Shown here one piece after another: positions 47,048-56,071 of a stretch of DNA of 56,071 bases; the stretch's first letter is position 1; every line of letters starts with the position of its first letter. The position numbers were made by a program, and so were the translations under genes. Source of the DNA: Candidatus Electrothrix gigas (GTDB lineage: Bacteria > Desulfobacterota > Desulfobulbia > Desulfobulbales > Desulfobulbaceae); assembly GCA_022766165.1 (NCBI GenBank), contig QYLO01000013.1, positions 1 to 56,071 of the forward strand, written 5' to 3'. A model generated the notes under the pieces. It was not told the origin of the DNA. It saw only the letters and a program-made list of their open reading frames with translations, and ran no database searches.

Positions 47048-48286
47048 TTATTTTGCTGAGTATTCCGCAGCCCGGCTAATAATAAACTCCTTCCAGGAGG
47101 GATCATTAAAGGCATGGGCAATGGTAAAGATATCCTTATCACCACGACCAGACATGTTGATAATAAGAGCCTGATCACGAGACATGGAGGAAGCCTCTTT
47201 GATGGCCTGCACAAAGGCGTGGGCAGACTCCAGAGCCGGGATAATCCCCTCCAGACGCATGGTCATGGTTAGGGCATCAAGTACCTCGGTATCAGTTGCG
47301 GCCTCAAAACGAACCCGCCCTTTTTCTCCCAGATCTGCCAAAATCGGAGAAACACCAACATAATCCAAACCTGCGGCTATAGAGTGGGTGTCCAGCATCT
47401 GCCCATCATCATCCTGAAGAAACATGGTCTTATAGCCCTGCGCAACCCCAGGACTTGCCGTGTCACCTACCATTCGGGCTGCATGTTTTCCTGTATCAAC
47501 GCCCCTGCCACCCGCTTCCACACCAATCAGCTCAACCTCTTTCTGTTCCAGAAATCCCTGAAAAATACCCATTGCATTGGAACCACCACCCACGCAGGCA
47601 TAGACCCGATCTGGTAACTTCCCGTGCTGCTCTTGGATCTGCTTCTTGGCTTCAATCCCTACAATGGACTGAAACCAAGATACCATTTCCGGGAAAGGAT
47701 GCGGACCACAGGCTGTTCCTAGGACATAATGGGTGCTGTCCATATTGGTGACCCAGTCACGGAAGGCCTCATTAATGGCATCCTTCAGGGTTCGTGAGCC
47801 GTCCTTGACCGGTACCACGGTGGCACCCAGTTTTTCCATCCAAAAAACATTGGGCCGCTGTCGGGCCACGTCCACCTCGCCCATGTAGATGGTGCAGTCA
47901 AAACCAAAGCGAGCCGCCATTGTTGCCGTGGCAACCCCGTGCTGCCCTGCTCCTGTCTCGGCAATGACCCGTTTTTTGCCCATTCGCCTGACCAATAAGC
48001 CCTGCCCCATCACATTATTGGCCTTATGCGCCCCGGTATGGTTCAAATCTTCCCGTTTGATATAGATCCGTGCGCCGCCCAGATGGTTGGAAAGATTTTC
48101 AGCAAAGGTCAGTGGCGTGGGACGGCAGGAGTAATTGCCCATCAAGTCGACGTATTCCTGCCAAAACTGTTTGTCAGCCCGTGCTGCTCTGTATGCTGTG
48201 TTGAGTTCTGAAAAAGTCTGCTGTAGCACTTCCGGGATGAATGCGCCGCCCCATTGGCCAAAATATCCTCTCTGTCCTTTTGTCAT
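47048..48286 (-). CDS. trpB: Tryptophan synthase beta chain
   Basis: TrpB condenses indole with serine using pyridoxal phosphate. The 412-residue protein is a TrpB1-type enzyme: GYFGQWGGAFIPEVL at the N-terminus, PLP lysine K88 in HTGAHKANN, the phosphate-binding GGGSNAMG and AGLDYVGVSP. The family typically forms a complex with TrpA, but no trpA is adjacent here; the downstream gene is bioD. The AGGA-type ribosome binding site upstream of the ATG is weak. Single copies of trpB away from trpA exist in several Desulfobacterota. Confidence 0.96.
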   Translation of the reverse strand: MTKGQRGYFGQWGGAFIPEVLQQTFSELNTAYRAARADKQFWQEYVDLMGNYSCRPTPLTFAENLSNHLGGARIYIKREDLNHTGAHKANNVMGQGLLVRRMGKKRVIAETGAGQHGVATATMAARFGFDCTIYMGEVDVARQRPNVFWMEKLGATVVPVKDGSRTLKDAINEAFRDWVTNMDSTHYVLGTACGPHPFPEMVSWFQSIVGIEAKKQIQEQHGKLPDRVYACVGGGSNAMGIFQGFLEQKEVELIGVEAGGRGVDTGKHAARMVGDTASPGVAQGYKTMFLQDDDGQMLDTHSIAAGLDYVGVSPILADLGEKGRVRFEAATDTEVLDALTMTMRLEGIIPALESAHAFVQAIKEASSMSRDQALIINMSGRGDKDIFTIAHAFNDPSWKEFIISRAAEYSAK

Positions 48287-48359
48287 AATGTATTTTTCGT
48301 TATATCTGTTAAGAGTTAAACAGCATGCTGATCATGCATATTGTTGTCAGCTGTGTATT

Positions 48360-48623
48360 TTATTGAACAGCATCCCACTCCGGTACCTTGTGTTTCTTGG
48401 GCACAGCGTCGAGTATTTTGGTTACTTTTGACTTCAAAGCGGAGATGTCTTTTTTTGCTATTCTTGATTCCACGACAGACAATGCCTCCAGCTGACTTAA
48501 CTGCGTTGTTAAAAAATAGCTGGCAAGGTTATTTAATGAAACTCCTTGTGATTTAGCCTCATGTGCCAAACGATCTTTCAGCTCGGCAGGAACCCTTAAT
48601 GTAATAACTTGTGTGTTATGCAT
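48360..48623 (-). CDS. RHH-type antitoxin of the PIN toxin pair
   Basis: The 87-residue protein begins HNTQVITLRVPAELKDRLAHEAKSQGVSLNNLASYFL, a ribbon-helix-helix DNA-binding pattern (HicB/CopG-like), followed by a charged C-terminal tail likely to bind the toxin. ATG at 48623 is chosen because GGAGG lies about seven bases upstream, inside the end of the toxin gene; the GTG two codons earlier is too close. It overlaps the PIN gene by eight bases, so the toxin gene comes first, the reverse of the common order. Confidence 0.75.
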   Translation of the reverse strand: MHNTQVITLRVPAELKDRLAHEAKSQGVSLNNLASYFLTTQLSQLEALSVVESRIAKKDISALKSKVTKILDAVPKKHKVPEWDAVQ

Positions 48624-49050
48624 AATCACGCCTCCAAAGGTAATAAAAGTCTCCAGGAGTCAGCACCTTGAACGGATGACTCTTCAGTCTGCCAAAGTGA
48701 AAATCCTTGGTGTTTGAAGTTATTAAATATTGGCTGTTGCTTGTAAAGGCGCATTCAACGAATATATTGTCGTTTTCATCAAGCAGATTAGGACGTAAGC
48801 GATAGTACACAGAACATTTATCCGCAAGTAGCACCAACAAGTCCAGTAAGTCTTCCACTTGGCCGGGTGACATATTAATTTTATTAAGGATGTTTTCTCT
48901 CTTTAATACATCCTCGTATTCAAAAAGAACAGGGGTGGATATTGCTAACCTTAACTCCTCTTCGAGGATAAGCCGTAAAATGCGATGAGATGACCCGGCC
49001 TGACTGAGCAAAGCGGCCAGCAATGTATTTGTATCCAATGTAATAACCAT
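48616..49050 (-). CDS. PIN-domain toxin
   Basis: The 144-residue protein has the PIN ribonuclease pattern: an N-terminal VITLDTNTLLAALL with the first acidic residue, an E in STPVLFEYEDVL, DENDNIFVECAF with the DxxD-type acidic pair and ITSNTKDFHFGRL at the end. It resembles the COG1569-type PIN toxins that pair with RHH/HicB-like antitoxins. It would cleave RNA. The start at 49050 (MVITLDTNTLL) matches the family; an ATG at 49068 is possible, and no good binding site is seen for either. It is followed by the overlapping antitoxin gene. Confidence 0.8.
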   Translation of the reverse strand: MVITLDTNTLLAALLSQAGSSHRILRLILEEELRLAISTPVLFEYEDVLKRENILNKINMSPGQVEDLLDLLVLLADKCSVYYRLRPNLLDENDNIFVECAFTSNSQYLITSNTKDFHFGRLKSHPFKVLTPGDFYYLWRRDYA

Positions 49051-49203
49051 ACATTTATGATAGCACATACGAATACAAAGTGCAACGCTTATCGAAGACT
49101 CAAAGGTGTCACCTAGAAGGAATTAATAAGTAAAATAAATGAGATGTGAGAAAAATATAAAGCCTGAATCTGCAAAGCGCTATAGAAATGAAGACCAGTT
49201 TAC

Positions 49204-50271
49204 TTACAAAACCGACCACGGCTTAGGCATAAAAATATGGCTATACAGGCCCAAGGCATAGCGATCCGTCATGCCAGCGATAAAATCACAGACCTGACGA
49301 TGCCGCTGCTTTCGCATGGCTGCGCCCTGTATTGGGGGACGCTTGATAAAGGGCTGCTCTCGTTGCTTGGAAAACTCATATTCCAAGAAAAAGCCGTACA
49401 GCTCGTTGATGATACTCTGGGCCTTTTCAAACTCATTATGCACCCGCTCATCACGATACACGTTATCATAGAGAAAACTGCGCAGATCTTTAATAACCTC
49501 CTGCATCATCGGACTGAGGTGCAGGCGTCCGTCATCAAGCCGCAGGGTTTCCATGACCAGATCACGTACCATCGTATCAACCCGCATAGAGGGCCTGTCC
49601 CCCACCACCTTACGCAAATAATCAGGAAGATCAGTTTCTTTAATTATCCCAGCTCGGACTGCATCATCCATGTCATGATTGAGATAGGCAATAATATCTG
49701 CCACCCGCACAGCCTGTCCTTCCAAAGTAGCAGGCAGGTCTTTGTTGTTCTCTGGCAGGATATCCCGATACCCTTTGGAATGCTTCACAATTCCGTTGCG
49801 AACCTCCCAGGTCAGGTTTAAGCCTTTGCCGTGTTTTTCAAGAAAGTCAACTACACGAAGGCTTTGAACATAATGCTTAAACCCTCCGGGATGCAAGTTG
49901 TTCAGGCTGTACTCCCCAGCATGACCAAAGGGCGTGTGTCCCAAATCATGCCCCAGGGCAATGGCCTCGGTCAGGTATTCATTCAGTTGCAAACAGGTGG
50001 CAATGGTTCGAGCGATTTGAGAAACTTCGAGGACATGGGTGAGCCGGGTTCGATAATGATCCCCGGTTGGAGAGAAAAAGACCTGGGTCTTATGCTTTAA
50101 ACGGCGAAACGTCTTGGAATGAAGAATACGATCACGATCTCTTTGAAAGATTGTGCGTAAATCGCAGGTAGCTGGCTCTTGACGAAAACGACCTTGCGAT
50201 TGCGTACTCAGACAGGCATGAGGCGAGAGGAGCTTTTTTTCGTACTGTTCCTGTTGATGACGAATATTCAC
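49204..50271 (-). CDS. dGTPase-like HD-domain triphosphohydrolase
   Basis: The 355-residue protein matches deoxyguanosinetriphosphate triphosphohydrolase-like proteins. It has the N-terminal [29 protein letters not shown], then the HD metal site [16 protein letters not shown] and [14 protein letters not shown], and downstream [17 protein letters not shown]. The substrates are dNTPs; these enzymes restrain dNTP pools, and some relatives protect against phage. The start is a GTG (50271) with AAGG seven bases upstream. The short form, with no long insert, suggests the type 2 group rather than E. coli Dgt. Confidence 0.9.
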   Translation of the reverse strand: MNIRHQQEQYEKKLLSPHACLSTQSQGRFRQEPATCDLRTIFQRDRDRILHSKTFRRLKHKTQVFFSPTGDHYRTRLTHVLEVSQIARTIATCLQLNEYLTEAIALGHDLGHTPFGHAGEYSLNNLHPGGFKHYVQSLRVVDFLEKHGKGLNLTWEVRNGIVKHSKGYRDILPENNKDLPATLEGQAVRVADIIAYLNHDMDDAVRAGIIKETDLPDYLRKVVGDRPSMRVDTMVRDLVMETLRLDDGRLHLSPMMQEVIKDLRSFLYDNVYRDERVHNEFEKAQSIINELYGFFLEYEFSKQREQPFIKRPPIQGAAMRKQRHRQVCDFIAGMTDRYALGLYSHIFMPKPWSVL

Positions 50272-50575
50272 GGCAAACCTTGGCTGTTGACGAAGTCTGA
50301 CTTTTGAGACTTTTGACTAAGGGATAATAAAAAAACGTGCCAACGTTGTAGCAACACCTTTGTATGAGGACAAGTGTTTTTTCTCCTGAGAAAGTTCATT
50401 TTTCAGCAACAGGTTGACGTTGCCTGTTCCCTATGGTAATGACCTGTATTTTACTTTCAGTGTAATTATGAAACAGGCGGTACAACCAATCCATCTGAAA
50501 TACACCTGAATACTACCCTATACTTTTTGATATACTTTTTGATCTTCCGGTTCAACCGGTAAAAGGAGCCCTTTC
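50272..50575. promoter_or_regulatory. Divergent intergenic region with repeats upstream of the aminotransferase
   Basis: These 304 bases carry no gene. Just before the aminotransferase lie a direct repeat of a 12-base word (ATACTTTTTGAT twice, about 50520-50543) and a dyad CCGGTTCAACCGG (50547-50559) placed right before the AAAAGGAG ribosome binding site. Either could be an operator or affect translation. Confidence 0.45.
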
Positions 50576-51883
50576 ATGCGAACGGATATTCTGCATATCG
50601 GTGCAGGTGAACTGACTTATGAAATTCGCAATATAGTTAATGTTGGAAATCAGTTACAGGCACTTGGTTTAAACGTAAACTGGGAAAATATCGGTGATCC
50701 CGTTGCCAAGGGAGAGCAGATCCCATCCTGGATGAAGGATATTGTTGCCAATGCCGTCCAGCAGGATGCAACTTATGGGTACTCACCAACCAAGGGGATG
50801 CTGGCAACTCGGCAGTTTATAGCAAGAGAAACCAATGCACTGGGTGGGGTACAGATTGATCCAGAAGACGTTATCTTTTTTAATGGGCTGGGTGATGCTA
50901 TTTCCAAAATATTTGGTTTTCTCCGACGGACAGCCCGGGTGTTGGTACCGACCCCGAGCTACACCACTCATTCCTCTGCTGAGGCTGCCCATGCTGGGGA
51001 TCGTCCACTGACCTATATCCTTGATCCAACCAATAACTGGTACCCGGACCTGCAAGATATTGAAAATCATATCCGCTATAATCCAGCCGTTGCAGGTATT
51101 CTGATCATCAACCCGGACAATCCCACCGGAGCAGTGTATCCAGAAGAGATTCTGCGGGATATTATTGCCTTGGCCAAAAAGTATGACCTCTTTATTGTCT
51201 GTGATGAGGTGTATCAGAACATGGTCTATAACGGCACCAAGGCTGTTCCCTTAGCCACGCTCATAGGTGATACAGTTCCTGCAATCTGTATGCGAGGTGT
51301 TTCCAAAGAAATGCCCTGGCCTGGTGGGCGTTGTGGCTGGATAGAGGTCTATAACGGCCATCGTGACCAGATGTTTGAGAAGTACATCAGCTCCATTCTC
51401 AATGCCAAGATGATGGAGGTCTGCTCCACTACCCTGCCCCAAGTGGTCTTACCCCAGGTCATAAAGCATCCAGAGTATCAAACCTATTTAAACGAACGGG
51501 TGCAACGCTATGAAAAGCACTCCAACATTGCCTATGATATTTTAAAGGAGGTTGACGGCATTGTGGTGAACAGAACCAATGGGGCCTTTTATATGAGTGT
51601 TGCCTTTAAAGAGGGGCTGTTGAACAGCAAGCAGAGTCTGCCCATTGCAAACGAGCAGGTGCAGGAAACCGTAGAAAAGATGGTCAATGGACAGGATGTT
51701 TCACCGGATAAACGTTTTGTCTACTACCTGCTCGGCGCAACAGGAGTTTGTGTGGTGCCGCTTTCCTCCTTTGCCACCAGTATGCAGGGTTTTCGTATTA
51801 CCTTGTTGGAACGCAATGAAGAGGTTTTTACCCAGATCTTTCATACCATTGCCAAGGCAATTAAGGAATATCTGGCCTCTTGA
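50576..51883 (+). CDS. PLP-dependent aminotransferase, class I/II
   Basis: The 435-residue protein is a fold-type I aminotransferase: YGYSPTKGMLATRQFIARE at the N-terminal substrate site, NPDNPTGAVYP, CDEVYQNMVYNG with the PLP-pyridine Asp, and the PLP-lysine region RGVSKEMPWPGGRCGW. The overall pattern is near alanine/aspartate aminotransferases, but with an insertion after PSYTTHSSAEAAHAGDR and a long segment around 340-380, so the substrate is uncertain. AAAAGGAG lies upstream of the ATG. It is divergent from the dGTPase-like gene and convergent with tilS. Confidence 0.88.
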   Translation: MRTDILHIGAGELTYEIRNIVNVGNQLQALGLNVNWENIGDPVAKGEQIPSWMKDIVANAVQQDATYGYSPTKGMLATRQFIARETNALGGVQIDPEDVIFFNGLGDAISKIFGFLRRTARVLVPTPSYTTHSSAEAAHAGDRPLTYILDPTNNWYPDLQDIENHIRYNPAVAGILIINPDNPTGAVYPEEILRDIIALAKKYDLFIVCDEVYQNMVYNGTKAVPLATLIGDTVPAICMRGVSKEMPWPGGRCGWIEVYNGHRDQMFEKYISSILNAKMMEVCSTTLPQVVLPQVIKHPEYQTYLNERVQRYEKHSNIAYDILKEVDGIVVNRTNGAFYMSVAFKEGLLNSKQSLPIANEQVQETVEKMVNGQDVSPDKRFVYYLLGATGVCVVPLSSFATSMQGFRITLLERNEEVFTQIFHTIAKAIKEYLAS

Positions 51884-51900
51884 TGCTCTTATGCACTTAT

Positions 51901-51928
51901 GCTCTTACGAGCTTGAGAGCTATTTTTT
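51901..51928 (+). terminator. Terminator after the aminotransferase
   Basis: GCTCT (51901-51905) pairs with AGAGC (51916-51920), followed by TATTTTTTG. A second inverted repeat (TCCCTCC at 51939-51945, GGAGGGA at 51969-51975) lies next to it before the tilS stop and may serve the opposite strand. Confidence 0.5.
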
Positions 51929-51990
51929 GAAGAAGTTGTCCCTCCCTCAGTGGCAGGAATAAGAATGGGGAGGGATGGAAGTTATGGAAG

Positions 51991-53058
51991 TTATTCAGCC
52001 TGGAACAACCGTCCTTGCCAGGCTTTTTTCCCAGCAGGATAGGAAAACTCAAGCCGATCACGAAACACACCAACCCGCAAACCTTGGCCAAGATGCAGTT
52101 CACTGTTTGTCCTGCCGCTGTCTGCCGCCTGTATAACTAAGAGGATATGGTCGTAGCCTGCCCGTCCTCCTATTTTCCAGAGTAACCGCTCAACCACCCG
52201 ACGCTGTAAGGCAGGATGAAGTTTGCAAAAAGGATGGCGAACAAGTTGTAGCGTCCCTGTCCCTGTAGAATTCGCCTCTGCGGAGAGTTCTTTGACCGTG
52301 TTCTGCTCTGCCTCTGCTGTGAACTGTGCCAGCAGATCTTCATCCACAGCCAAACTGTCTGCGGTTTTGCGCAGGGATTTTTTAATGCCTTGTTCAAAAT
52401 GCTCCTGAAGAAAGGGCAACAGTTGATGGCGGACCCGGTTACGAAGAAAGCGCAGATCCTGATTAGAGGAGTCAAGACAAAAGGGAATCTGTTGCTCTGT
52501 CAACCAAGCCAGTATCTCGCTTTTATCAATATTGAGTAAGGGACGGATCAGATCTCTGGTACGCATCTGCATCCCAGCAACCCCTTGGCGACCACTCCCA
52601 CGCAAAACCCGCAACAGGATCTCTTCAGCCTGATCATCAGCAGTATGCGCCACAGCAATACACGCTGCCCCTACTTCACGAGCAGTGTTCCTCAGAGCGG
52701 CATAGCGCAAATCACGGGCAGCATGTTCCAGCGAGATCTTTTGTTCCTTAGACCACGAGGCCGCATCTACTTGGTGTGTTATGCAGGGTATCCCGAGTTG
52801 CTCTGTTGCAGCACGCACGGTCTGTTCTTCTGCTGGGGTTTCCTGTGGACGCAGACCGTGATCCACCCAGACCGCTGTGAGTTCAAGCTCAAGCTTGCCC
52901 CGCTTGCAGGCATCTGCCAGAAGATGCAACAGGGCCATAGAGTCCGGGCCACCGGAAACCGCAACAACAACTTTGCTCTTCTGGGCAACCTGACAGGATG
53001 TGGTCAGTTCCTGAAAAAAGACTCTGGGCAGTGTGGGCAATGGCTCCTTTTTTCGCAT
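51991..53058 (-). CDS. tilS: tRNA(Ile)-lysidine synthase
   Basis: TilS attaches lysine to C34 of the CAU anticodon of tRNA-Ile, making it read AUA; it is essential. The 355-residue protein shows the PP-loop AVSGGPDSM (33-41), VDHGLRP, HTADDQAEEILLRVLRGSGRQGVAGM and IRPLLNIDKSEILAWL. The C-terminal anticodon-recognition region is short, as in several lineages. No strong ribosome binding site lies before the ATG. It is convergent with the aminotransferase and follows a two-CW-domain gene by nine bases. Confidence 0.94.
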   Translation of the reverse strand: MRKKEPLPTLPRVFFQELTTSCQVAQKSKVVVAVSGGPDSMALLHLLADACKRGKLELELTAVWVDHGLRPQETPAEEQTVRAATEQLGIPCITHQVDAASWSKEQKISLEHAARDLRYAALRNTAREVGAACIAVAHTADDQAEEILLRVLRGSGRQGVAGMQMRTRDLIRPLLNIDKSEILAWLTEQQIPFCLDSSNQDLRFLRNRVRHQLLPFLQEHFEQGIKKSLRKTADSLAVDEDLLAQFTAEAEQNTVKELSAEANSTGTGTLQLVRHPFCKLHPALQRRVVERLLWKIGGRAGYDHILLVIQAADSGRTNSELHLGQGLRVGVFRDRLEFSYPAGKKAWQGRLFQAE

Positions 53059-53067
53059 AAAGAGAGG

Positions 53068-53307
53068 CTAAACTATTTCCTTTTCTTTTCCGTATGATTT
53101 ATCGTAATGCTCGCTTTGGTAAAAATCACATTTCATGCAGGACAGCAGCTTCATAACAAACTCCCCCTGCACTTTGCCCCCGCATAAGGTCCCTGCAACA
53201 CGAGCACAGCCCTTACCATGATCAGGATATGCCGGACAAACGCCTTTTCTTACTGCGTTGATTCCACCCTCTTCCCTACCGCATTGTTTATACTCCCAAC
53301 AGTTCAT
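53068..53307 (-). CDS. Two-CW-domain cysteine-rich protein
   Basis: The 79-residue protein begins MNCWEYKQCGREEGG and continues with GVCPAYP, GTLCGGKVQGEF and CMKCDFYQ, the pattern of two-CW-domain proteins; six cysteines suggest metal or redox binding. In other genomes these small domains are often linked to signalling proteins such as chemoreceptors or kinases. The start at 53307 has GGGGGA just upstream; a longer frame to 53514 looks non-coding. It ends nine bases before tilS, so the two are probably co-transcribed. Confidence 0.78.
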   Translation of the reverse strand: MNCWEYKQCGREEGGINAVRKGVCPAYPDHGKGCARVAGTLCGGKVQGEFVMKLLSCMKCDFYQSEHYDKSYGKEKEIV

Positions 53308-53564
53308 ACTTTCCCCCTTTTGTTTCCGTGTAATGTAGGTATGATTGTACAGAGAAAAAATCATCATACCTAAATATATAATTTTTACTATGCTAAATGT
53401 ATGCCATCCTCCTGATATGCAAATAAGCAACTGGAGAATATAGTAAAAAGAATAGGTCTCACTCGCAGCAAGAGAGGCATTATATGGTATAACTGCATAT
53501 TTTATATCCTGCAAGCAACACAGAGCGAATATTTTTTACTCGCCTCTCCATCCAACCTTATTCG

Positions 53565-54128
53565 CTAGGGCCATTGCACAGAATACACGGCAAAGATTCT
53601 GTACGGGCCAGGTTCTGCATTGTCAAACCTACCTTGTTCCAGTAGTTCTTCTGCTCTCTCCAAGGAGGATAACAAACAATGTTCATTTGTTTCAATTTCG
53701 GATGCGAGCGAATTACATGACAATGGTGAGCATTCAGGGGTTGTATGGCAAGAAAAAGTTACTACATCATATCCCAAGAGTACTTTTGTTTCAGGTTGAA
53801 CGACTTGAGTATGGAACGATGCGTCAGGAGCAAATGGTTCCCATGATTTTTCGCCCTCATCGTATTCAAGCTCATGCAGCTCGTAAAAGAAAAGTTTTGT
53901 ATCCGTGAGGTCCAGAGAGTATTCTTCGGCAACGCCTCGAATCGCTTCTGGCGAGTTAAACAGCCAGTAGCCATTATGCTTCCAGTAATTAATGTAGTCG
54001 GCAAAATCGTCAGAGACGCAATTGCTGACCGAGTAGATATCATGCACATGATTCGCCTTCAGCCAATCCGGACGAGCTGCCACGTGTTTCGCCATGTATC
54101 CCGCTGGTATCATTTTGACTCTCACCAT
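53565..54128 (-). CDS. Hypothetical protein of 187 residues
   Basis: The protein is acidic and aromatic-rich, with IPAGYMAKHVAARPDWL, HDIYSVSNCVSDDFADYI, WKHNGYWLFNSPE and a conserved-looking C-terminal core PECSPLSCNSLASEI then EPGPYRIFAVYSVQW. I have the impression of similar uncharacterised proteins in other bacteria but cannot name a family. It has no membrane segment or signal peptide. ATG at 54128 follows a GGTGATGA stretch; an ATG five codons later is also possible. It stands alone between the two-CW gene and the DUF4469-like gene; the gap 53308-53564 holds nothing recognisable. Confidence 0.65.
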   Translation of the reverse strand: MVRVKMIPAGYMAKHVAARPDWLKANHVHDIYSVSNCVSDDFADYINYWKHNGYWLFNSPEAIRGVAEEYSLDLTDTKLFFYELHELEYDEGEKSWEPFAPDASFHTQVVQPETKVLLGYDVVTFSCHTTPECSPLSCNSLASEIETNEHCLLSSLERAEELLEQGRFDNAEPGPYRIFAVYSVQWP

Positions 54129-54192
54129 TCATCACCAAATCATCCTCCCTGACAAGCCATAACCACCGCCCCATCAGGGAAGACACACTAAC

Positions 54193-55002
54193 CTATCCCT
54201 GCACCCGCACATCCAGCACATCAACCAGCCGACCCGAGTACGAGTTCCGAATCATATCCGCCAGCTCACCAAAGCTGTTCACCCGGATACGCAGGTTGGA
54301 CACAGCGGAACCGGCAAAGCCGTTCAGGGTGTATTCACCGTTTGTCGTGACTGTGACTGCCGGGCCGGTTTCCCCTTCTGTCGTCATATCAAGCAGGCTG
54401 AACAGGAGATGTCCTTCATGGATATCCAGGATCGCCTGAATGCGCAGCAGCTCATTCGCCGCAACCTCGCCGCCAATCACACTCACATAAGGACTGGTGG
54501 CATTGCCGGTAAGGATACCGTACTCCGTCCCTATCTCAAACCCGTTGATCTGCAAGGGCGAACGCAGCATCCGTTCGTAGCTGCCAGTGCGCACGGTGCC
54601 GTGTTCAGTGTAACGGGTGCTGATGGACACTGTGTACTCGTTATTCCAAGAATTGGTCTGGGCTGGGATATCCGGCACTGCAAGCACATTTGTGCCTGAA
54701 ATAAGAGCAAACTGCGCCTGGACCGCCTCGCCGCTCTGGGTACCTCTGATGACGCAACCGCAGTCTGTGTCCTGCTCGTCAAACAGGAGGTTGGTACCGG
54801 TCAGCTTGAGTACACCCTGCGGGTTCAGCACGTTTGGCAGCTTGAGCCTCGTATCTTCAGCCGAAGTGATCAGGGGCATCTTTTTCGACATGGGCAAACG
54901 TTCCAAACTGGCTTCATTGCGTATCTTACGGACAAAGGGCCAGCGATTCAGAGCGTAATTTTTTTTCAATATGAAAATAGCGCAATGAAAAATTTTGGAC
55001 AC
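54193..55002 (-). pseudogene. DUF4469-like gene, probably 5'-truncated
   Basis: The 269-residue frame resembles the C-terminal part of DUF4469 proteins, which normally begin with an HU-like DNA-binding domain. Here the sequence starts abruptly (a GTG at 55002 after a stop) and goes directly to the region around ASLERLPMSKKMPLITSAEDTRLKLPNV, an Ig-like domain (GVLKLTGTNLLFDEQDTDCGCVI, then NNEYTVSISTRYTEHGTVRTG) and a C-terminal repeat ending GRLVDVLDVRVQG. The HU-like part is missing. A transposase gene ends 135 bases upstream of the frame, so insertion may have removed the N-terminus. It might still be expressed. Confidence 0.6.
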
Positions 55003-55136
55003 AGCTATCCCGCCTCTTCAAATTAGATCTATTTGAAAAGTCAGTGTTGTCATCCAAGTTGTGTCTTTTTCCCTTATCCCTCCTTTTCTGTCTTCATTTT
55101 AATCCTGTATTTGGGAGCAGGATCTCTCCTTCTTTT

Positions 55137-56071
55137 TCATTCAAAACGAATCTGATTTCTTTTTCTTAAAATACAGGATAAATCCTCAGCTATTATAAGG
55201 CCATAGGTGAAAAATCCTATCAGGCATTTCCATAAATGTTTTACTGTCGTCTTGCCTTTCAGAAGTCTTGAAAATTTTTCACTCAATTCAACCAATTGGT
55301 TGATCAGATGAGCAATCTGCAGACATTGATAATAATTTTTACTGGCTGTATAGCTAATGCGAGAGTACTTATGGTGTAGCTTATACCCATGATTTTTTTG
55401 GGTATTAAAACCTTCGTTCTCTATTTTCCAGCGTAATCGACCCGTATGGCTGATTTCTGAAACATTGTCCTCGCTCACTGCTATGTCTGTCAGATGCACG
55501 AAGCGTACAGTTTCTGTCTTATTTGTTTCAATATTTATAGTGTTTTCAGTACACTCAACCCAATTTAGGTTGTATCCCTTGTAGTCGATTCCATTGATCC
55601 AACGGAAAACGGAAGTAACTTTTTTATTTGGATGGTTATCTGATTCATTACAGGTATCTGTCAGCACATTCTTTGGCAAAGAATGTATTTTTTCCCATAC
55701 AGATGGAAGGTTACCGTCTTTAAAGGTTACAATAAAATGCCAATCATTTTCTCGGCATATATTAAAAAAAGGTTGTGAAGGATACAGGCCGTCTGCCGTT
55801 ATACAAATAGGAAGGCGGGGGAAGCTTTTCTTTATTTTTTCGGCCAAGCGTTTAAATGCTTTCTTTTCACAATCCTGCTTGTCAAAATCGCCAACCGGAT
55901 TTTCAATCCACTCAGTGGCTAATGAAATAGAAAAGCCATTAGAGCAGATAAGTTTTGCCTCTAATACATTATGGAAATAGGTAGTTTTTCCGTTCTTTGA
56001 AGTTATTGTAAGACATTGATCGCAATGCCTTTCTGAAAAACTATGAATACCAGTCCCATCTACTGCAACAA
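55137..56071 (-). mobile_element. IS4-type DDE transposase, 5' end outside the window
   Basis: The frame is open from the right edge (VAVDGTGIHSFSERHCDQC) to a stop at 55137. It contains a catalytic Asp in VAVDGTG, another in ITADGLYPSQPFFNICRENDW, and the glutamate region RWKIENEGFNTQKNHGY, as in IS4-family DDE transposases with the Y-2-E pattern. The missing N-terminus lies beyond the window. The left end of the element should lie between 55002 and 55137, but I could not fix the terminal inverted repeat without the other end. It appears to have disrupted the DUF4469-like gene. Confidence 0.85.

Noticed and set aside
53308..53514. N-terminal extension of the two-CW protein
   Set aside because: The extension is hydrophobic and irregular, while a strong ribosome binding site precedes the internal ATG where family similarity begins.

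Overview
The window comes from a Gram-negative sulfur-cycling bacterium, most likely a member of the Desulfobulbales (Desulfobacterota) and possibly a cable-bacterium relative. The pointers are a Sat sulfate adenylyltransferase next to a family II (DHH) pyrophosphatase, a fused NuoB-NuoC subunit, a homocysteine methyltransferase/MTHFR fusion, a very large PilY1-like protein with minor pilins, and many protein families typical of that group. The placement is inference from gene content; no rRNA or tRNA gene is visible.

Left part (1-8.0 kb): a truncated TumE-type toxin-antitoxin pair, hflX, a short nuoA-nuoBC operon closed by a terminator, and a translationally coupled DUF2868/DUF3482 membrane-protein and GTPase pair. 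An exact array of seven 23-bp palindromic units follows (7862-8022). Then on the minus strand come a STAND NTPase with TPR repeats, whose coding sequence carries a perfect 28-bp palindrome, and an L,D-transpeptidase immediately upstream of it.

Middle (12-30 kb), almost all minus strand: ahcY, metK and the metH-N/metF fusion form an activated-methyl-cycle cluster. After them come a methyltransferase, a Popeye-like membrane cNMP-binding protein, lon, a plus-strand hexapeptide acyltransferase-like protein, an SPFH/zinc-ribbon protein, an FmdB-type protein, a secreted DUF1566 protein, aroB, ppaC and sat. Sat and PpaC act together: sulfate activation yields APS and pyrophosphate, and the pyrophosphatase pulls the reaction forward.

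Type IV pilus region (30-45 kb): a minus-strand cluster fimT-fimT-pilW-pilV-pilX-pilY1 is preceded by a plausible sigma-54 promoter. Just upstream lies a GlcD-like FAD oxidase - histidine kinase - NtrC-type regulator operon, a natural candidate for controlling the pilin cluster.

Right part (45-56 kb): an AIM24/GYF protein, a double-hairpin interspersed repeat, bioD, a lone trpB, a reversed-order PIN toxin/RHH antitoxin pair, a dGTPase-like HD protein, an aminotransferase, tilS, a two-CW-domain protein, a hypothetical protein, a DUF4469-like gene that looks 5'-truncated, and a partial IS4-type transposase running off the right edge.

No CRISPR array, prophage or plasmid-replication module is evident. 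The best candidates for something undescribed are the palindromic 23-bp array beside the STAND gene, the palindromic repeats that enter coding sequence, the Popeye-like sensor, and the PilY1-like protein with carbohydrate-binding-like modules and one c-type heme motif.
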